Source of the DNA: Cadophora sp. MPI-SDFR-AT-0126
Taxonomy: Eukaryota; Ascomycota; Leotiomycetes; Helotiales; Ploettnerulaceae
Assembly (NCBI GenBank): GCA_020747065.1
Contig: JAGMVK010000009.1
Coordinates: forward strand, 1,860,001 to 1,924,000
Length of the DNA: 64,000 bases
Direction: 5' to 3'
Shown here: piece by piece, positions 33,392-45,032 of the stretch
Numbering within the stretch: the first letter of the stretch is position 1
How the letters are laid out: every line of letters begins with the position of its first letter
The notes under the pieces: generated by a model
Database searches by the model: none
What the model saw: only the letters and a program-made list of their open reading frames with translations
Told to the model about the DNA's origin: nothing
Position numbers and translations under genes: made by a program

Positions 33392-35219
33392 TTCGATCAG
33401 TTAAGATGAAACGTGCTGCGTTGTCTTGACTGGTATACTGAATTATGAAGAGATAAACGAATAAAGACTTCAAAAGCGGCGATTGGGCAGATGTATATGG
33501 AATATAAAAAGCGCGAAGCTTACCTTTTCAAAAGTTGATGCGAGGGGAGGAAGGATATATAGCTTTCTTTCTGATCATGCCACTAGCGAGCGGTGAACGT
33601 CGAGTACCTTCGTGGGCTGCAACCCTGGTAAGACATGGTATGTAGTCTCCGAAGGCAGACTTTGAGCTTGAAATGTCCTGAATGGCTTGTCCCCCAGGGA
33701 CGCGCACATCGCGTCACCTAGGATCGTCTTGACTCGTCTGCAGAAAGATTGGGCAGGAAGTGACTCCTGCCTCAAATCTTTCCTAATGCAGCACGTAGTC
33801 CGGACAGCAGATCCCCTTTTGAATATTTTCAACTCATGTCTGTCTTCACCCCCGCGTTGGGAAGTAGTGCATCCTCTTGTTTTCTTCCTCCGACTCGCCT
33901 CTTGTCCAAATCATCCCACTTCGTCCATTTTCGACAATTACCCACGTTCAAAAATTTCCTTTTAGATATCATTCTCGGACAACATATCAAAATAAGCTCT
34001 CTGCATGTTTCTTCCGCCGAGTTGTCCAGTAACACTAGCTCCCCTAGAAGCCACTACGTGATCTGTGCAGTCGAGCACATAAATAAGATGCGGGGGTTGG
34101 TGAACAGAGCTCTTTGCATGGGTCTGGCGTGCAGGAACTCCTGCGAGGTGCGGTGAGTTGAAGCTAGCTGAGACATAGTACGGACCGTACATCCAATACT
34201 TGTAAGACTTGCCCCCGCTATCTCGCCATCATGTCCTCGTGCACTATTGAGTCTTTATAAGTCCTTCAATCAATACACGAAAACCTGGTAATGGGATTTC
34301 AAATAATTGTGAAATCTTGAGATATTCCTTTCCCGCATTGAAATCTGGTCTGATGACATCGTTTTGTCTTGCAATCACTTGAAGATAGATAGCTTAGAGA
34401 AAGACAAGACAACGATTCTCTGATTTTGGCCATATCCCAGGCACGCGGTCTGTCTGGCCCCCCAACGATAGCTGCACGGAATAGTCCTTCATGCAGCTGT
34501 TCGTGCAGGCCATCACGGCGCATCAACAGAAAAACATCACGAGGGGAGAACTCACGTACCCTTCATGCAGGGCGCATTATGCACATATCAAATACTTGGG
34601 TAACGTGGCACGCGTGGGGTGCCAATCCCGTCCAGCGCAGGTGCGGGGTACTAGACTGTTCTCATTATTTCGCCTCGCTTACACGACTCAGGGATGAGAG
34701 ATCTGCGAATGGTCGGTGAGAGAAGAATTGAGCGTAAAGAGTGGGGAGGGAAGAAGAAAGGATACATGAGGGATTTGCGAGGCTGAAATAATGTATTGGA
34801 TGGGAACCGTTCGTGATGGTAGAATTGTAGGGTGATTGGAAATGCAGAGTTTTGGAGGAGGTGGGTGCGGTCAAGTGAGCATCTGAGACAATCCGAATGC
34901 ACTTGACTCGAGTTGGTGCTCCGCCACCAACAAGTTCAAAAGCAGTAGAGTACATAAAATCAGAAGTGCAGTTAAATGCAGAGCTAGTATGCGAATTGCA
35001 GCGTAAGGACACGTTTAAAGCGCAACACAGCAGCTGTCACTACAACAAAGTTCATGCTTCTGCAGCTACCAAGTGTCAGTCTGTGCTGCTATACTTTCAG
35101 CCACTTGACCTTCTCGCAGTCGCACGATCCCACTAAGATAAGAAAGCATACGAGAGTCGATGAGGTGTGGCTTGGCGCGAAATGTGATGTGAGATCCCCG
35201 AGAATTGTCAAGGGTCATC
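33392..35219. other. Intergenic region, no supported gene
   Basis: The spacer is about 1.8 kb. Frames of 60-115 codons occur on both strands but overlap and look random. No RNA gene or repeat was found. Confidence 0.5.
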
Positions 35220-37183
35220 CTAGATATACTCCACAAACGGCAATGCCACTTCCTTCTTAACGATCTCGAGGGCTTGGATGACTTTCTCGTCTTCATACCT
35301 ACAAGCTATCAGTACACCGCTGACTATGGATGTTATGATGAGGCGGACACATACCGTCTGCCAACAAGCTGCAAGCTGATAGGGGCATCCTTGTAGCCCT
35401 CAGCACCGAACTTCTCCCAGAGATCCCAGTTATATCTATCCTTTTCGTTTCGAGGTTCATACTGGACCTTTTCACCGTCTTTCTCGACATCGACTTTGTC
35501 GACAGGAAAGATCAGAGCTGGATAGTCCAGCAAGTTCCACTGACTCGTGTATCCCCACCACTTCGCGGTATCAATTTTTGGAGCCGCTGATGGACCAGCT
35601 GGGCTTAATATGACGTCCACAGTGCCCTCGAATTCTTCATGTGGTCCTACAGACGTGGCGGTTTCATTCCATACCGCGTTATAATCCGCTCGGTACTTAT
35701 CTCGTCGCTTGGTCGCTGTCCACATGGATGCAATGGTATGGTCCTCCATGTGAGGGTTGTCATGGATAATATGCCTTGTCAGAGGTCGCAATGGTTCTGA
35801 CGATGCATCTGTCGCAGCCTTTTCCTCCGCGCCGCCATCGCAAAAATAGAGACTTGCCTAGTCGTTGTCAGTTTTGTTTTGTAGCAGAAACAAGATACCT
35901 ACAATAATCTCCCAGGCAATATCATGCTGGAAAGGCTTCCACTCAACGACTTCGACGTTTGCATTTGCCTTGAGTTTCTCAACAACCTGCTTCAGAGCTC
36001 TCGTCACAGGTGGATGTGGCTTCACCACACCGTCATCCCAAAGCACAGCGACTTTCATTTTCCTGCCTTTGAAGAAATCCTCTGACTTCCAGGGAAACGG
36101 TAAGAGAGAAGGCTCTTTCGACCAAGGCTTATTGTCGATCAGTGTCTTTATGAAGAGCTTGCAGCCCTTGAGACTCGTTGAAAGCGGCCCAACAGCAGGA
36201 ACAATATGCTCCGCTCCGAGCATGGTGGCAGATAATCCCGCCATGGGGAGTCGGCCGGATGTGGGCTTCATACCATAAACTCCTACACTAAAAGTCAACT
36301 AAAACTGCCAGAAGCTGGGCAAAAAATATGACAAACCATTATTCGCAGCAGGACTACGAATTGATCCCCCGATATCCGTTCCAACACCCAAGCAACTTCC
36401 TCGAAACCCCAGCAAAGCTCCCTCTCCGCCGGATGAGCCACCACTTGTCAAAGTCGAATTGAACGGATTCGTAGTAACACTATCTCCCGTCAGTATCTTC
36501 GGCCACTTCTTCCATTTCTGCAACCCAGACAAGGAACCCACCCATATAAATTACTACTCGTCTCCAAATGCATCAAACTCTGCGGCTGTGTAGTCCTGGC
36601 ATAAAACACCGCACCAGCCCGCCACAATATCTGCAGAATATGCGCATCCTCTTCTGCCACTGTGCCAACCCACGCTACGAATCCGGCATTCAAATCTAGC
36701 CCTTTCATACCAACATGTTCCTTCACACTGATGGGTATACCATGGAGAGGGCCAATGGGCTTCTTGTGTTCGGCAAGGTATTTATCGAGGAAAGCTGCTC
36801 GGTCGAGGGCTCGCTGGGGAAGGAGTTCCGTGATACAATTCGTCTGGGAGCAGTTAGCTATTGTGGTAGTTACAGACATAAGAACCTGGACGTACAGCTT
36901 TCTGAGCTAGTGCTGCTCGACGAAGGAAGGCTTTGATTACTGTCGTAGAACTGATCTCCCCATTTGCCAGCTGCACAACGAGATCCTCCACATAGCTCTC
37001 CGTGATCTTGATCTCTTCTGCCGTAAGGTACTTCTTCGCTAGTGGGATGGTGTTAAGGGGGATATCGGTGATCTCTGGTAGAGGCGGATCTATGGCGGAA
37101 ATTGTTGCGTCTCGGTGTTTCTGTCTGTCTGCTGCTACCTCCTGCCACGTAGCACCGGATGCTGTAGTTACTGTTGCTGCCAT
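35220..37183 (-). CDS. Amidase-signature family hydrolase
   Basis: Six exons: 37183-36896, 36843-36542, 36479-36337, 36282-35903, 35857-35355 and 35298-35220, with introns of 45-62 bp; 564 residues. The Ser-cisSer-Lys triad is Lys137 (PISVKEHVG), Ser212 (SGGSSGGEG) and Ser236 ([10 protein letters not shown]). The spacings of 75 and 24 residues equal those of fatty-acid amide hydrolase. [12 protein letters not shown] and [10 protein letters not shown] are further family blocks. There is no signal peptide, so it is probably cytosolic. It hydrolyses a carboxamide; fungal relatives include acetamidases and indoleacetamide hydrolases, and the substrate cannot be told. One splice donor is GTTTGT (after AANNG), weaker than the others but required for frame. 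Confidence 0.92.
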
Positions 37184-38346
37184 TGTGAGTTGTTAGCTGG
37201 AGAGGAGGATTCAATAGACAATTTCGTGAAAGGGGGAAGAGGAGATTGATGAGATATATTGAGCTCTATATAGATACACGTGAATAATTAGAGGAGCAGA
37301 CCCAGCAGCCAGAGTGGGATATGGTACACAACGCGGGGTTGGTGATAAGAGGCTTGACAGACTCGGACTGTTGTTATCTTTAGAATGTGAAGAACGGAAT
37401 TGACGCCAATTGGACTCTTGGCACTAAAGCTGATTGGGCAGGTATAGGCGGGTATCACGTGTCTCCTACTATCCCCCACCTGGTTTGAGAAAAGGGTGGC
37501 TTTAGAAGGTTCGAGAGGACCTGAAAGCCCTTCTTGAGACTGTAAATCGGCTGATCCATTGGGATTACACCCTAGAAGACTACTCGCACTGGCTCCGTTT
37601 TCCTCTGATTTCACATTTAACTCGAGGGGACTGGTGGGTTCTTCTCACTCTCCTATTGCTTCAACCAGGGACTCAGATTTCAAAGTTTCAATTTACACTG
37701 TTATATGTCAGCCTGAACTAGGCTCTTTCATCACTTAAAGGAACTCATAAGATCGATTACTTGCGAGGGCAAATGCCGCTCTGAGCCTAAGTGATGGTGT
37801 CCATTCCTTACCAATGAATCTCGTACAATCCGAAGTGCGAAGTGTCGGAAATGGAGGAGACTCATGCAAGTATATACACGTCGACAAGATTGATACTTTG
37901 CTATTCGGACTTCCTTAGTGTTCTTCGTCAGCAAGGGCAATTCCAAAGCTAGCCTTCTGTGCTCTAAGCGAAGTCAACAGAGGGGATTTATTAGTATTTC
38001 TTTGGCGTTGACTTCTTGAACAAGTGGAACTATCGTGCTGAGGTAAGACTTTTATTGGAAGTTTTTACCCTTTACTCTTGGATTCAGTCTGGATACAGCT
38101 GTGTGGTTACATTGTCTGGAGCTATCATCCATAGACTCTTGAAAAATTGTATAAATTTGCTCACTAGTTGATTGAAACAATTCCATGAGAGAACCACACT
38201 GACATATAATGCAAAGAAAAGCCTATCAATATCTCTTTAAAACTCCCAAACGAATGATCCCAGAAATAGCAAAGAACATTTCATACCCCAAACCCAAGTC
38301 AAACGGTTTACAATGGTTCGCCCTGCGTTCCAGCCACGCCACAGCA
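37184..38346. other. Intergenic region, no supported gene
   Basis: It holds the amidase promoter and the downstream flank of the HET gene. No recognisable frame, RNA or repeat. Confidence 0.5.
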
Positions 38347-40415
38347 TCACTGAAACATGATATCCACCAACTCGCTCTCATTCTCTGGCCACTTCTCACC
38401 ATCCATGACTCCATGCACATAGGCTGGTCCTAACAGTCGATATCTTCCGCCAACCTTTTGAGCAATCAAGGGAATCGAGACTCCTGTAACGAGAATCACT
38501 TCATCCCCTATGTGTACAACTGGCATGCCCAGACCCATGTAGCCCTTCTCAGTAGTGAAGAATCGGGTATTTCTGCTATAGATTGAAGCCATGTGTTGAA
38601 ATGCGGCTGCATCCTCGGTAATCTCCAGGCTCCTTGGCACATACTTTGTCTCGCTGGTCTTGTTATTTTCCGTAGTCTTCCGTCCAGCTTGCTCGAGGAA
38701 GTCTTCTTCGAAGGCCTCAGTCAAGCGGTTTTCATATTCATCGTCGCTTTCACCTATCTGAGGAGACCCTGCTAACTGCGAATGGTGCCACTGGGTGGAA
38801 CCTTTGAGTACGTTGAGGCTGGGATAAAGGTTCTGAAATAGTGGAAACCGAGATTGGTCCAGAATCACAGTACGACTGAAAGCTTGCAGGGCATTTTCCC
38901 CGGTGGGATATTGCGAGAGCTTCGAAATTGCTGCCCTCCATGCCGCAACTATTGCGTGTAATTCGGAGACCAGACGAGGTTGCAGATTTTCATGCGTTTG
39001 ATTCTCAGCGTCTAGTTCTCGTCCGATCTCGTGCGCTAAGTACATCTCGGGAGCACAATAATTCAGTACATCGATACTGATACCTTTCACACAGAGGATT
39101 TCATGACGTTCATGTACGCTTTCGCAGTCATCGAGGAAGTAGAATGAGGCGCAACTACGACCACTGGCTTTAAAATCATCTCCTACGCCAAAGCTTGATC
39201 CTAGCCCGTTCTTCCGAGGTGATGACCAATCCGGGACCCAGGACGGAAGTTGAGTCAGCGTTTCAGCACCTGAGCACTGCAGAAGTATATCGAGTGACGA
39301 GTCATTTTCGATTGCTGTTTTTGTTGCTTCTGTATAGATTTCCACCACGGACTTCGTATAATCTGGCGGAGGGACTGAGATTTGAAGCTTCTCGAGCATA
39401 CCATATAGACCAAAGACAGCGTCTTTTGGATCGCTCGACCTCAAATCCCGTGCTTCTGCCAGCAAGTCTGATAAAAGAATTGGTTTTTTGCCATTGCCGT
39501 TGATCACGTTCCAGATGTCGGCAAATTCTGAACGATAAGCCAGAAATTGGTCTGTAGTCGCTATATAGTCAAGTTCTCCGTTCTTTACTCTTTTAACCTG
39601 AATAGACCATAAGCCATCGAAAATTCTTGACATAGGGAGGATTTTACAGCCGCACATGGCTTGTGGATCTCGACTCAATGTATACTCCTGCACGGTCCAG
39701 ACACGATCGAACCAGGGTCGATCGCAGAGAGATTCGATAAGCGCCGTTGATTGTGTGCCATAGAGTCTCCGTTCCTCGGCTAAAGTTTGGTCAACACATT
39801 TATGAACTAGCAGTCTGGACATTTGTGGCGCTTGCCTTTGAGTTTCTCTATTCCGAGACGCAGCAACTCGTCCTGATCCTCGGCAGATAAGTTGATTGCA
39901 TCTAGGATTTTGCAATAGCCCTCAAGAAAATCCATCATGAAATCTGACTCCTCTGTGCTCTCTCCCATCCAGATCCAAGTTCTCTCCGCTTTCGAGTACA
40001 CATCGCACATCAATTTCACTTGATGTCCACGCTCCTGTAAAGATGCCTGATCAATGCAGATGGCATCGATCCAAAGCGTCTTTTTCCTATACCTGTCTCG
40101 CAGTCGTCTCAAAGCAGCAACACAGTTTTCAGAGACCATTATCTGTTTTCCATCACAGTACACCGGTCCTTCATGAGGCTGTGGGCCCCATGCGTAGGAC
40201 AGGGCGCAATAGCGCGGAGGATTGTCGAGACTGACAGTTTTCAGCCTGAGCTTGATATCATCGTCGAATTTACCAGGCTGGAGGTACAGCAGCCTGATGG
40301 ACCTATCGTCTTCAAAAGGTTTATGCTGGTATCGAATCGTCTCTAGATGGCGTTGGTTCACGTGGAAATTACGAGACAGCCATTTCGTGACGCGATTCCC
40401 TAGCTCAGATGCCAT
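38347..40415 (-). CDS. HET-domain protein (heterokaryon incompatibility type)
   Basis: The model has two exons, 40415-39868 and 39814-38347, with a 53-bp intron, giving 671 residues. The HET domain spans about residues 50-220: YCALSYAWGPQP, LWIDAICIDQ, ERTWIWMGE and, after the junction, RPWFDRVWTVQE. A long C-terminal part ends with GYMGLGMPVVHIGDEV and RLLGPAYVHGVMDGE, typical of this class. HET proteins trigger cell death when incompatible hyphae fuse; cytosolic. The intron donor is GTTGCT, a poor consensus, but phase and the GTCCAG acceptor fit; otherwise a single frameshift would separate the halves. The start at MASELG is preferred over upstream in-frame codons because the domain begins soon after. 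Confidence 0.82.
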
Positions 40416-40862
40416 GATAGCGATGACGATGAAAGAAGAGTGTTGTTGAAGAAGATGTAGTTTGGGGATTTTTGGGTGATAATGTAGGCGGCTGTGTTGG
40501 TTACAAAGAGGCCGAGCAAGCCACGGCGAATACTGGCCATCCGCTTCGGTGAGATTGTGACAAGCTGCTGCACAAAACCGGGCACAAGACGTTCGATTTG
40601 GTTCGCACAATCTAAACCCCGATGATGGAAAACTGGAGGAAAATGGCCATGCACCGCTACCCGTATGGCTGGTAAGAGGAACGCACGTGAAATAGATCCA
40701 AGAGTGAGCTTCAAGCGTAACAGTAGTGTGTATTTTATTTCGTACTCTTCTTCCTTTATGATTCAAATCCCAGAAAGGTCCCTCCTTTCTCAAACGCCGA
40801 ACACCATGCGCTTGCAGCACAAAACCCAGGGTATCAATTCCACCACATCCGCACTTTAGCAC
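40416..40862. other. Spacer between the HET gene and PPxY copy 4
   Basis: The minus-strand frame stays open upstream of the HET start for about 445 bp, but its sequence is unlike any HET N-terminus. I treat it as leader or promoter. Confidence 0.45.
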
Positions 40863-41399
40863 TCAGTTCGGCCGGCCCCAATTCAACGCCGTTCCCACTG
40901 CCGCGATCGTAAGACAGATCAGCAGCATCGCAACAACCCATTTCACCAACTCCTCCGTCTGCTCCGCAGGTGTGCCATCCATATCAAATTGTCGCAGCAG
41001 GCTATCCATATCTTGTTCATTCTGGCGGTACAGCTCATTGTAGGAAGGCGGGGGAGGTTGTGTTGTATCATTCTCGTTGATGGTTACGATGTACGGCTCG
41101 TCGTGGTATTCATCTTGTGTCATTGACTGCTCTGAGGTATTCGGACATTCGTAGTTTGGAAGAAGTAGAGATATCCGTTGATGTGATCGTAGGTAGTCGT
41201 ACATGGGCTCATATCCCGGTGGCTGGGACGGTGATTGTCCATCTTCTGCGGGGTCGTCGTGGTATGGTATTTGAGTAGAAATAGATAGCTGCTGACGCTG
41301 GATTAAGTCGTTCATAGGAAGAACTTGCGGGATAGGAGGTAATGTCTGCGAAAGTCGAGCATGAAGTATTGGAGGATCGCGAGGATGTTGATGTGGCAT
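40863..41399 (-). CDS. PPxY-containing protein with C-terminal membrane segment
   Basis: A single exon of 178 codons. Two PPxY motifs are present: PPGY at residues 60-63 and PPSY at 117-120 (TQPPPPSYNELY). A hydrophobic stretch (KWVVAMLLICLTIAAVGTAL, about 153-172) lies six residues before the C-terminus, as in tail-anchored proteins. The first part is Pro/Gln-rich and probably disordered. There is no signal peptide. The design resembles the three small PPxY membrane proteins at 19.8-26.7 kb but the sequence is not clearly related and there is no intron. Recruitment of a WW-domain ubiquitin ligase to a membrane is a reasonable guess, not shown. An alternative Met lies at residue 29. Confidence 0.6.
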   Translation of the reverse strand: MPHQHPRDPPILHARLSQTLPPIPQVLPMNDLIQRQQLSISTQIPYHDDPAEDGQSPSQPPGYEPMYDYLRSHQRISLLLPNYECPNTSEQSMTQDEYHDEPYIVTINENDTTQPPPPSYNELYRQNEQDMDSLLRQFDMDGTPAEQTEELVKWVVAMLLICLTIAAVGTALNWGRPN

Positions 41400-44161
41400 T
41401 GTTCTTTCCTCCCCCCTCTCCTTTCAGCCTTGCCAGCCTCGCCAATTTCAGATTGCGCCTTCGTTTGAGCTCGGCAAATCTCCCAACCAAAAAAAAGGGC
41501 TCCAATGGCAAGTTCGATAGACACTATACTCTGGATGAACAGATAATCGGTATATTTTGGGGTTTGTTGCTCAAGACTGAGAATTGCGGTGGCAGCAGCC
41601 TATTTGTTACAGCTGCTACGCCGTACAGTCCTGTTGGTTTTAAGTGGCTCAGGCGAGGCGGCAGCCCGTACCGACCAATGAAGCCCACAGCCCCGTTGTT
41701 GCAACAGGGGCTGCAAGGTGCACTGTCTCTACCGTGCGTTCCAATATGACTCTATTTTTGCTTCAGGATGAACGAATTTCGGTTTGAGGGTTCATGATTT
41801 GATATCCGATAGGAACCGTTCTCAATGCAAAAGCATGAGTTTTCCACATGTCAATCGTTGGCGCGTAACGAGGCGAACTCTTGACGGCAGCATTGAATCG
41901 AGTTGGGAAAATTTCAAGTACTCAGAGTTCTGCATCTGCGGCGCAGGAAAGCTCAGCCTTGACTCCCTCCAGCACTGTTCCAGGCGGTGACACAGAAGGA
42001 TGAAGTGTACAATGAGCCGGCTTCCTGAATTAAGGAAGGGAGAAGCATACTGATAAAGTATGTCCACTGCTATCTGCAACATCGAATCAAATTGCCGCTT
42101 CAGTCGATGAGTTTCACATCGAAACTACAGGGTGATGCCCCCACCAGCACCAAACATGGCAAGCCCCTGGAATCTCAGGCTCCGTCAGGAGGATCCCGCC
42201 ATGCCCACATCGATGGCAATTCGAGATATCAAGAACAACATTTATTTCCAGAGAGCTGAAAAGGGTATTTGGCTCAAGTTTCATATCTATTCATGCTACA
42301 CACGAATGAATTTCTTTCCGGACCAATCAGCCCATTTGCATTTCGCCCGACTCCCAGTGCTAGCCACAAGTCCTAAATTTCTGTCTTCGATATCAAGGCA
42401 CCAAGAGTTGTCGGTATGGATGATAAGTAGTACATGCAGTATTTCTAAAGGCGGGGGGACAATTGACGGTATATCTACTTTCAGAAGACGAGCACGAAAC
42501 AAGTAGATAACAAGTCTTCGGTGCTTTAGTTCGTACATTACTTCATTGATGTACCGCAGAATAAATTAGTTGAAGCTCTGGTGAAATAAATGTTCTTCCA
42601 CCTAGGCTTGAGGGGCCGAATGACCAGGAGCAAAACCGAATGATTGGCATGAGTCACTGATTGTTTACATCTACGCGAGGTCCGGAACGGGATAATAAGA
42701 AGTGGCTACCCAGCACTAGACAACAGTCGCATGCGACTTGGCCTCCTCATCCTGTACCTGTTCCACAAGAGATTGAGAAGCAGTCATTCCTAACCTCGGA
42801 GAAATGACCCAGTATCCACTCATTTAGCTTATGGTTTATTTGCGTCCTCGAAGCTTACGGAAGCAGATATGCATATGGCAAAAGATTCGCCGGAACCAAC
42901 GGCCCAGGGAACATGAGTGCGATTCCTAGCCTGTCACCAGCTTTGACAGCTTTATTGACAGGAGCTCTCTTGGCATCAAACCCAAATAGCATTACTTCAG
43001 ATTCTTGCTCGAATGTGTACGTGTTGGAACAACTTGCGACTGAATGATCTTATTGAAGGTGCTAACAAGCCTAGACGACGGGTTGTAAGCATCGTGGTAA
43101 GGAACCTTCGCTGTGGTCTTGCGAATTTGATCTCGACAGAGAACGGATCCATGTCTGAGTCTGAAAAGAGTTCTTGGAGGACATAAGATCACAAGAATGA
43201 TGTCTAAGTTTCCTAGAAGGTATCGTCTTCGATGATGACAGACAAATTTTGACCCAAGATACCGTCTCCTTCGCTTAGCAAGTCAATAATGGATTTGAAA
43301 ACTAAACTGAAAATCGAGATATAAGACCATACAACCAGATAGCCCAGGGAACTCAAATATGACAATCTTCAGAAATACTTGTCATTTCTTCCTAACCTTT
43401 CAAATTCATATCATCATGTTGGAGAATTTCATCATCTCTTTCTTGGGCTCGCCAAGCACACCGCCTTCGCCCTGCCCTCAAGGCAGCAACCACCACATCG
43501 CCTACCTGCAGCCAAGCCACGAACTAATTTCGTGTCAACCCCAAGCTTCTAAAAGGTAAAAACAAATCTCAAATTTGAATTTTGGAGTTTTCATTTGTCC
43601 CAGCTCTGGACACATGCCCACGCCTATCAAAACTTCCAAGCGTAAGACACTCGAGGGGGCCAACCAAAGGCTATGCAAGTCCAAGCCTTCCACATCTATT
43701 ACTTGATGTCATTATAGCCATCTATCAGAATTCATACGCAAATTTTGACGTCGAGAGAGCTCAATTATCGTAAATGAAGCTTCAACGATCGTTCATATGA
43801 TAGGAGGTGGCACTCGCCAGAACGAACTAAATTCACTGATTAGTGGCTGTGGCGAGGCTGACAGGCTAGTTGGCATGTGCAGTGCCCCATGACCCAGCGA
43901 CACAAGAAGCCTTTTTAGGCTGTGCCCAATATTCCGTTGCGCGAAATTACAAGGTCCGGGGGATATAAGCCGACGTGGTGCCCGACTTCGTTGTTTTGAG
44001 CATCTGATAAACTATCCCTCGATATAAGTAACACCAGAGACAGCCAACAGGAGTCGCGCATCATATTTATTAGCTCGCGAATAAATTTCGCACGCGTTGA
44101 CTGGAGGTCGGATCAAATATTTCCAGTTCTCAAAACTTGCGATAGAATAAATTCAACCGGG
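41400..44161. other. Gene-poor 2.8-kb region
   Basis: No frame here is recognisable; the longest (41342-41749, 42132-42506) are antisense or low-complexity. No tRNA, repeat array or transposon ends found. Confidence 0.5.
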
Positions 44162-44809
44162 ATGCCTCCGAAGACATTCACCGTTGGCCTTGCCAACAAA
44201 AGCCATACCAAAGCCACCATCACACCCACAGATTCAGCAGTTCCGATCTATGAGTTAGATCTCAGCTGGTTCACCAAAGAGCTCTTTACCAAATCCACCA
44301 AACAGAGTATCGTGATGCGCTCTACTACCTACACATCCTCATCAACATCAAACTCTTCCTCAGCCTCCTCGAACCCAGTCCTAGGCGCCTGCGTCCTTCC
44401 CTTCGTCTCCCTCTCCAACCCAATCCAACTCTGCTTCGGCGATCCCAACTCCAAAACCGCAGTCTGGGAATCCATATTCTGTCGCGAGAAACTCATATGC
44501 AATGGTTTCGAGCTCAGCATCGACCTGGGCGGAACTCTCGGCAGGAGAACCTTCGATTGGAAACGTACACACGCGGTTGAAGGGATGGGCGCAATGAAGA
44601 GGGAGCTGGATTTCTTGCATTTGAAGATGGTGGAGAGGGAGACGGGGAGGGTGTTGGCGAGGTTTAAGCATCATCTGTGGTATGGGCAGAAGAGGGGGCT
44701 ATTGGAGATTGAGGAGTATGAGGGTGGGGAGGGATGGGAGTTTGTGGTGATTTTGAGTGGGATGGCGGTGCTCGAGTATTTGAGGAAGTTGAGTGGATAT
44801 TCCTTCTGA
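44162..44809 (+). CDS. Uncharacterised fungal protein with a conserved-looking FxWKRT block
   Basis: A single exon of 215 codons. It contains a Ser-rich linker (about residues 55-70), then GACVLPFVSLSNPIQLCFGDP, WESIFCREKL, FELSIDLGG, RRTFDWKRTHAVEGMGA, LKLVE-like HLKMVERETGRVLARF, and a C-terminal helix LSGMAVLEYLRKLSGYS. This order (GDP, FxWKRTH, ETGxVLA, GMAxLE) recurs in a common family of uncharacterised ascomycete proteins, possibly with a tubby/LURP-like beta fold; I recall it only as hypothetical. No signal peptide or membrane span. Intronless and isolated, so context gives no function. Confidence 0.65.
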   Translation: MPPKTFTVGLANKSHTKATITPTDSAVPIYELDLSWFTKELFTKSTKQSIVMRSTTYTSSSTSNSSSASSNPVLGACVLPFVSLSNPIQLCFGDPNSKTAVWESIFCREKLICNGFELSIDLGGTLGRRTFDWKRTHAVEGMGAMKRELDFLHLKMVERETGRVLARFKHHLWYGQKRGLLEIEEYEGGEGWEFVVILSGMAVLEYLRKLSGYSF

Positions 44810-45032
44810 GAATTTTTTGAGCTTTAGGTCTATCGGCTTGGCATCTGCTGGTTCTTTGGCGTTTATACCCTTGTCACGGCCGTGGCCCGGTTTAGCAGCT
44901 TTGGTCCTGCTTTCATTCATGTAGCGTTCTGAGCGATCTTGGCGTCAATTTGGTCTGTGAAAAGCTTAAATTAATGATTACCAATACTCTTAAACTGCCT
45001 ATAATTCACACTCCTTCTCCACCTTCTCCATG

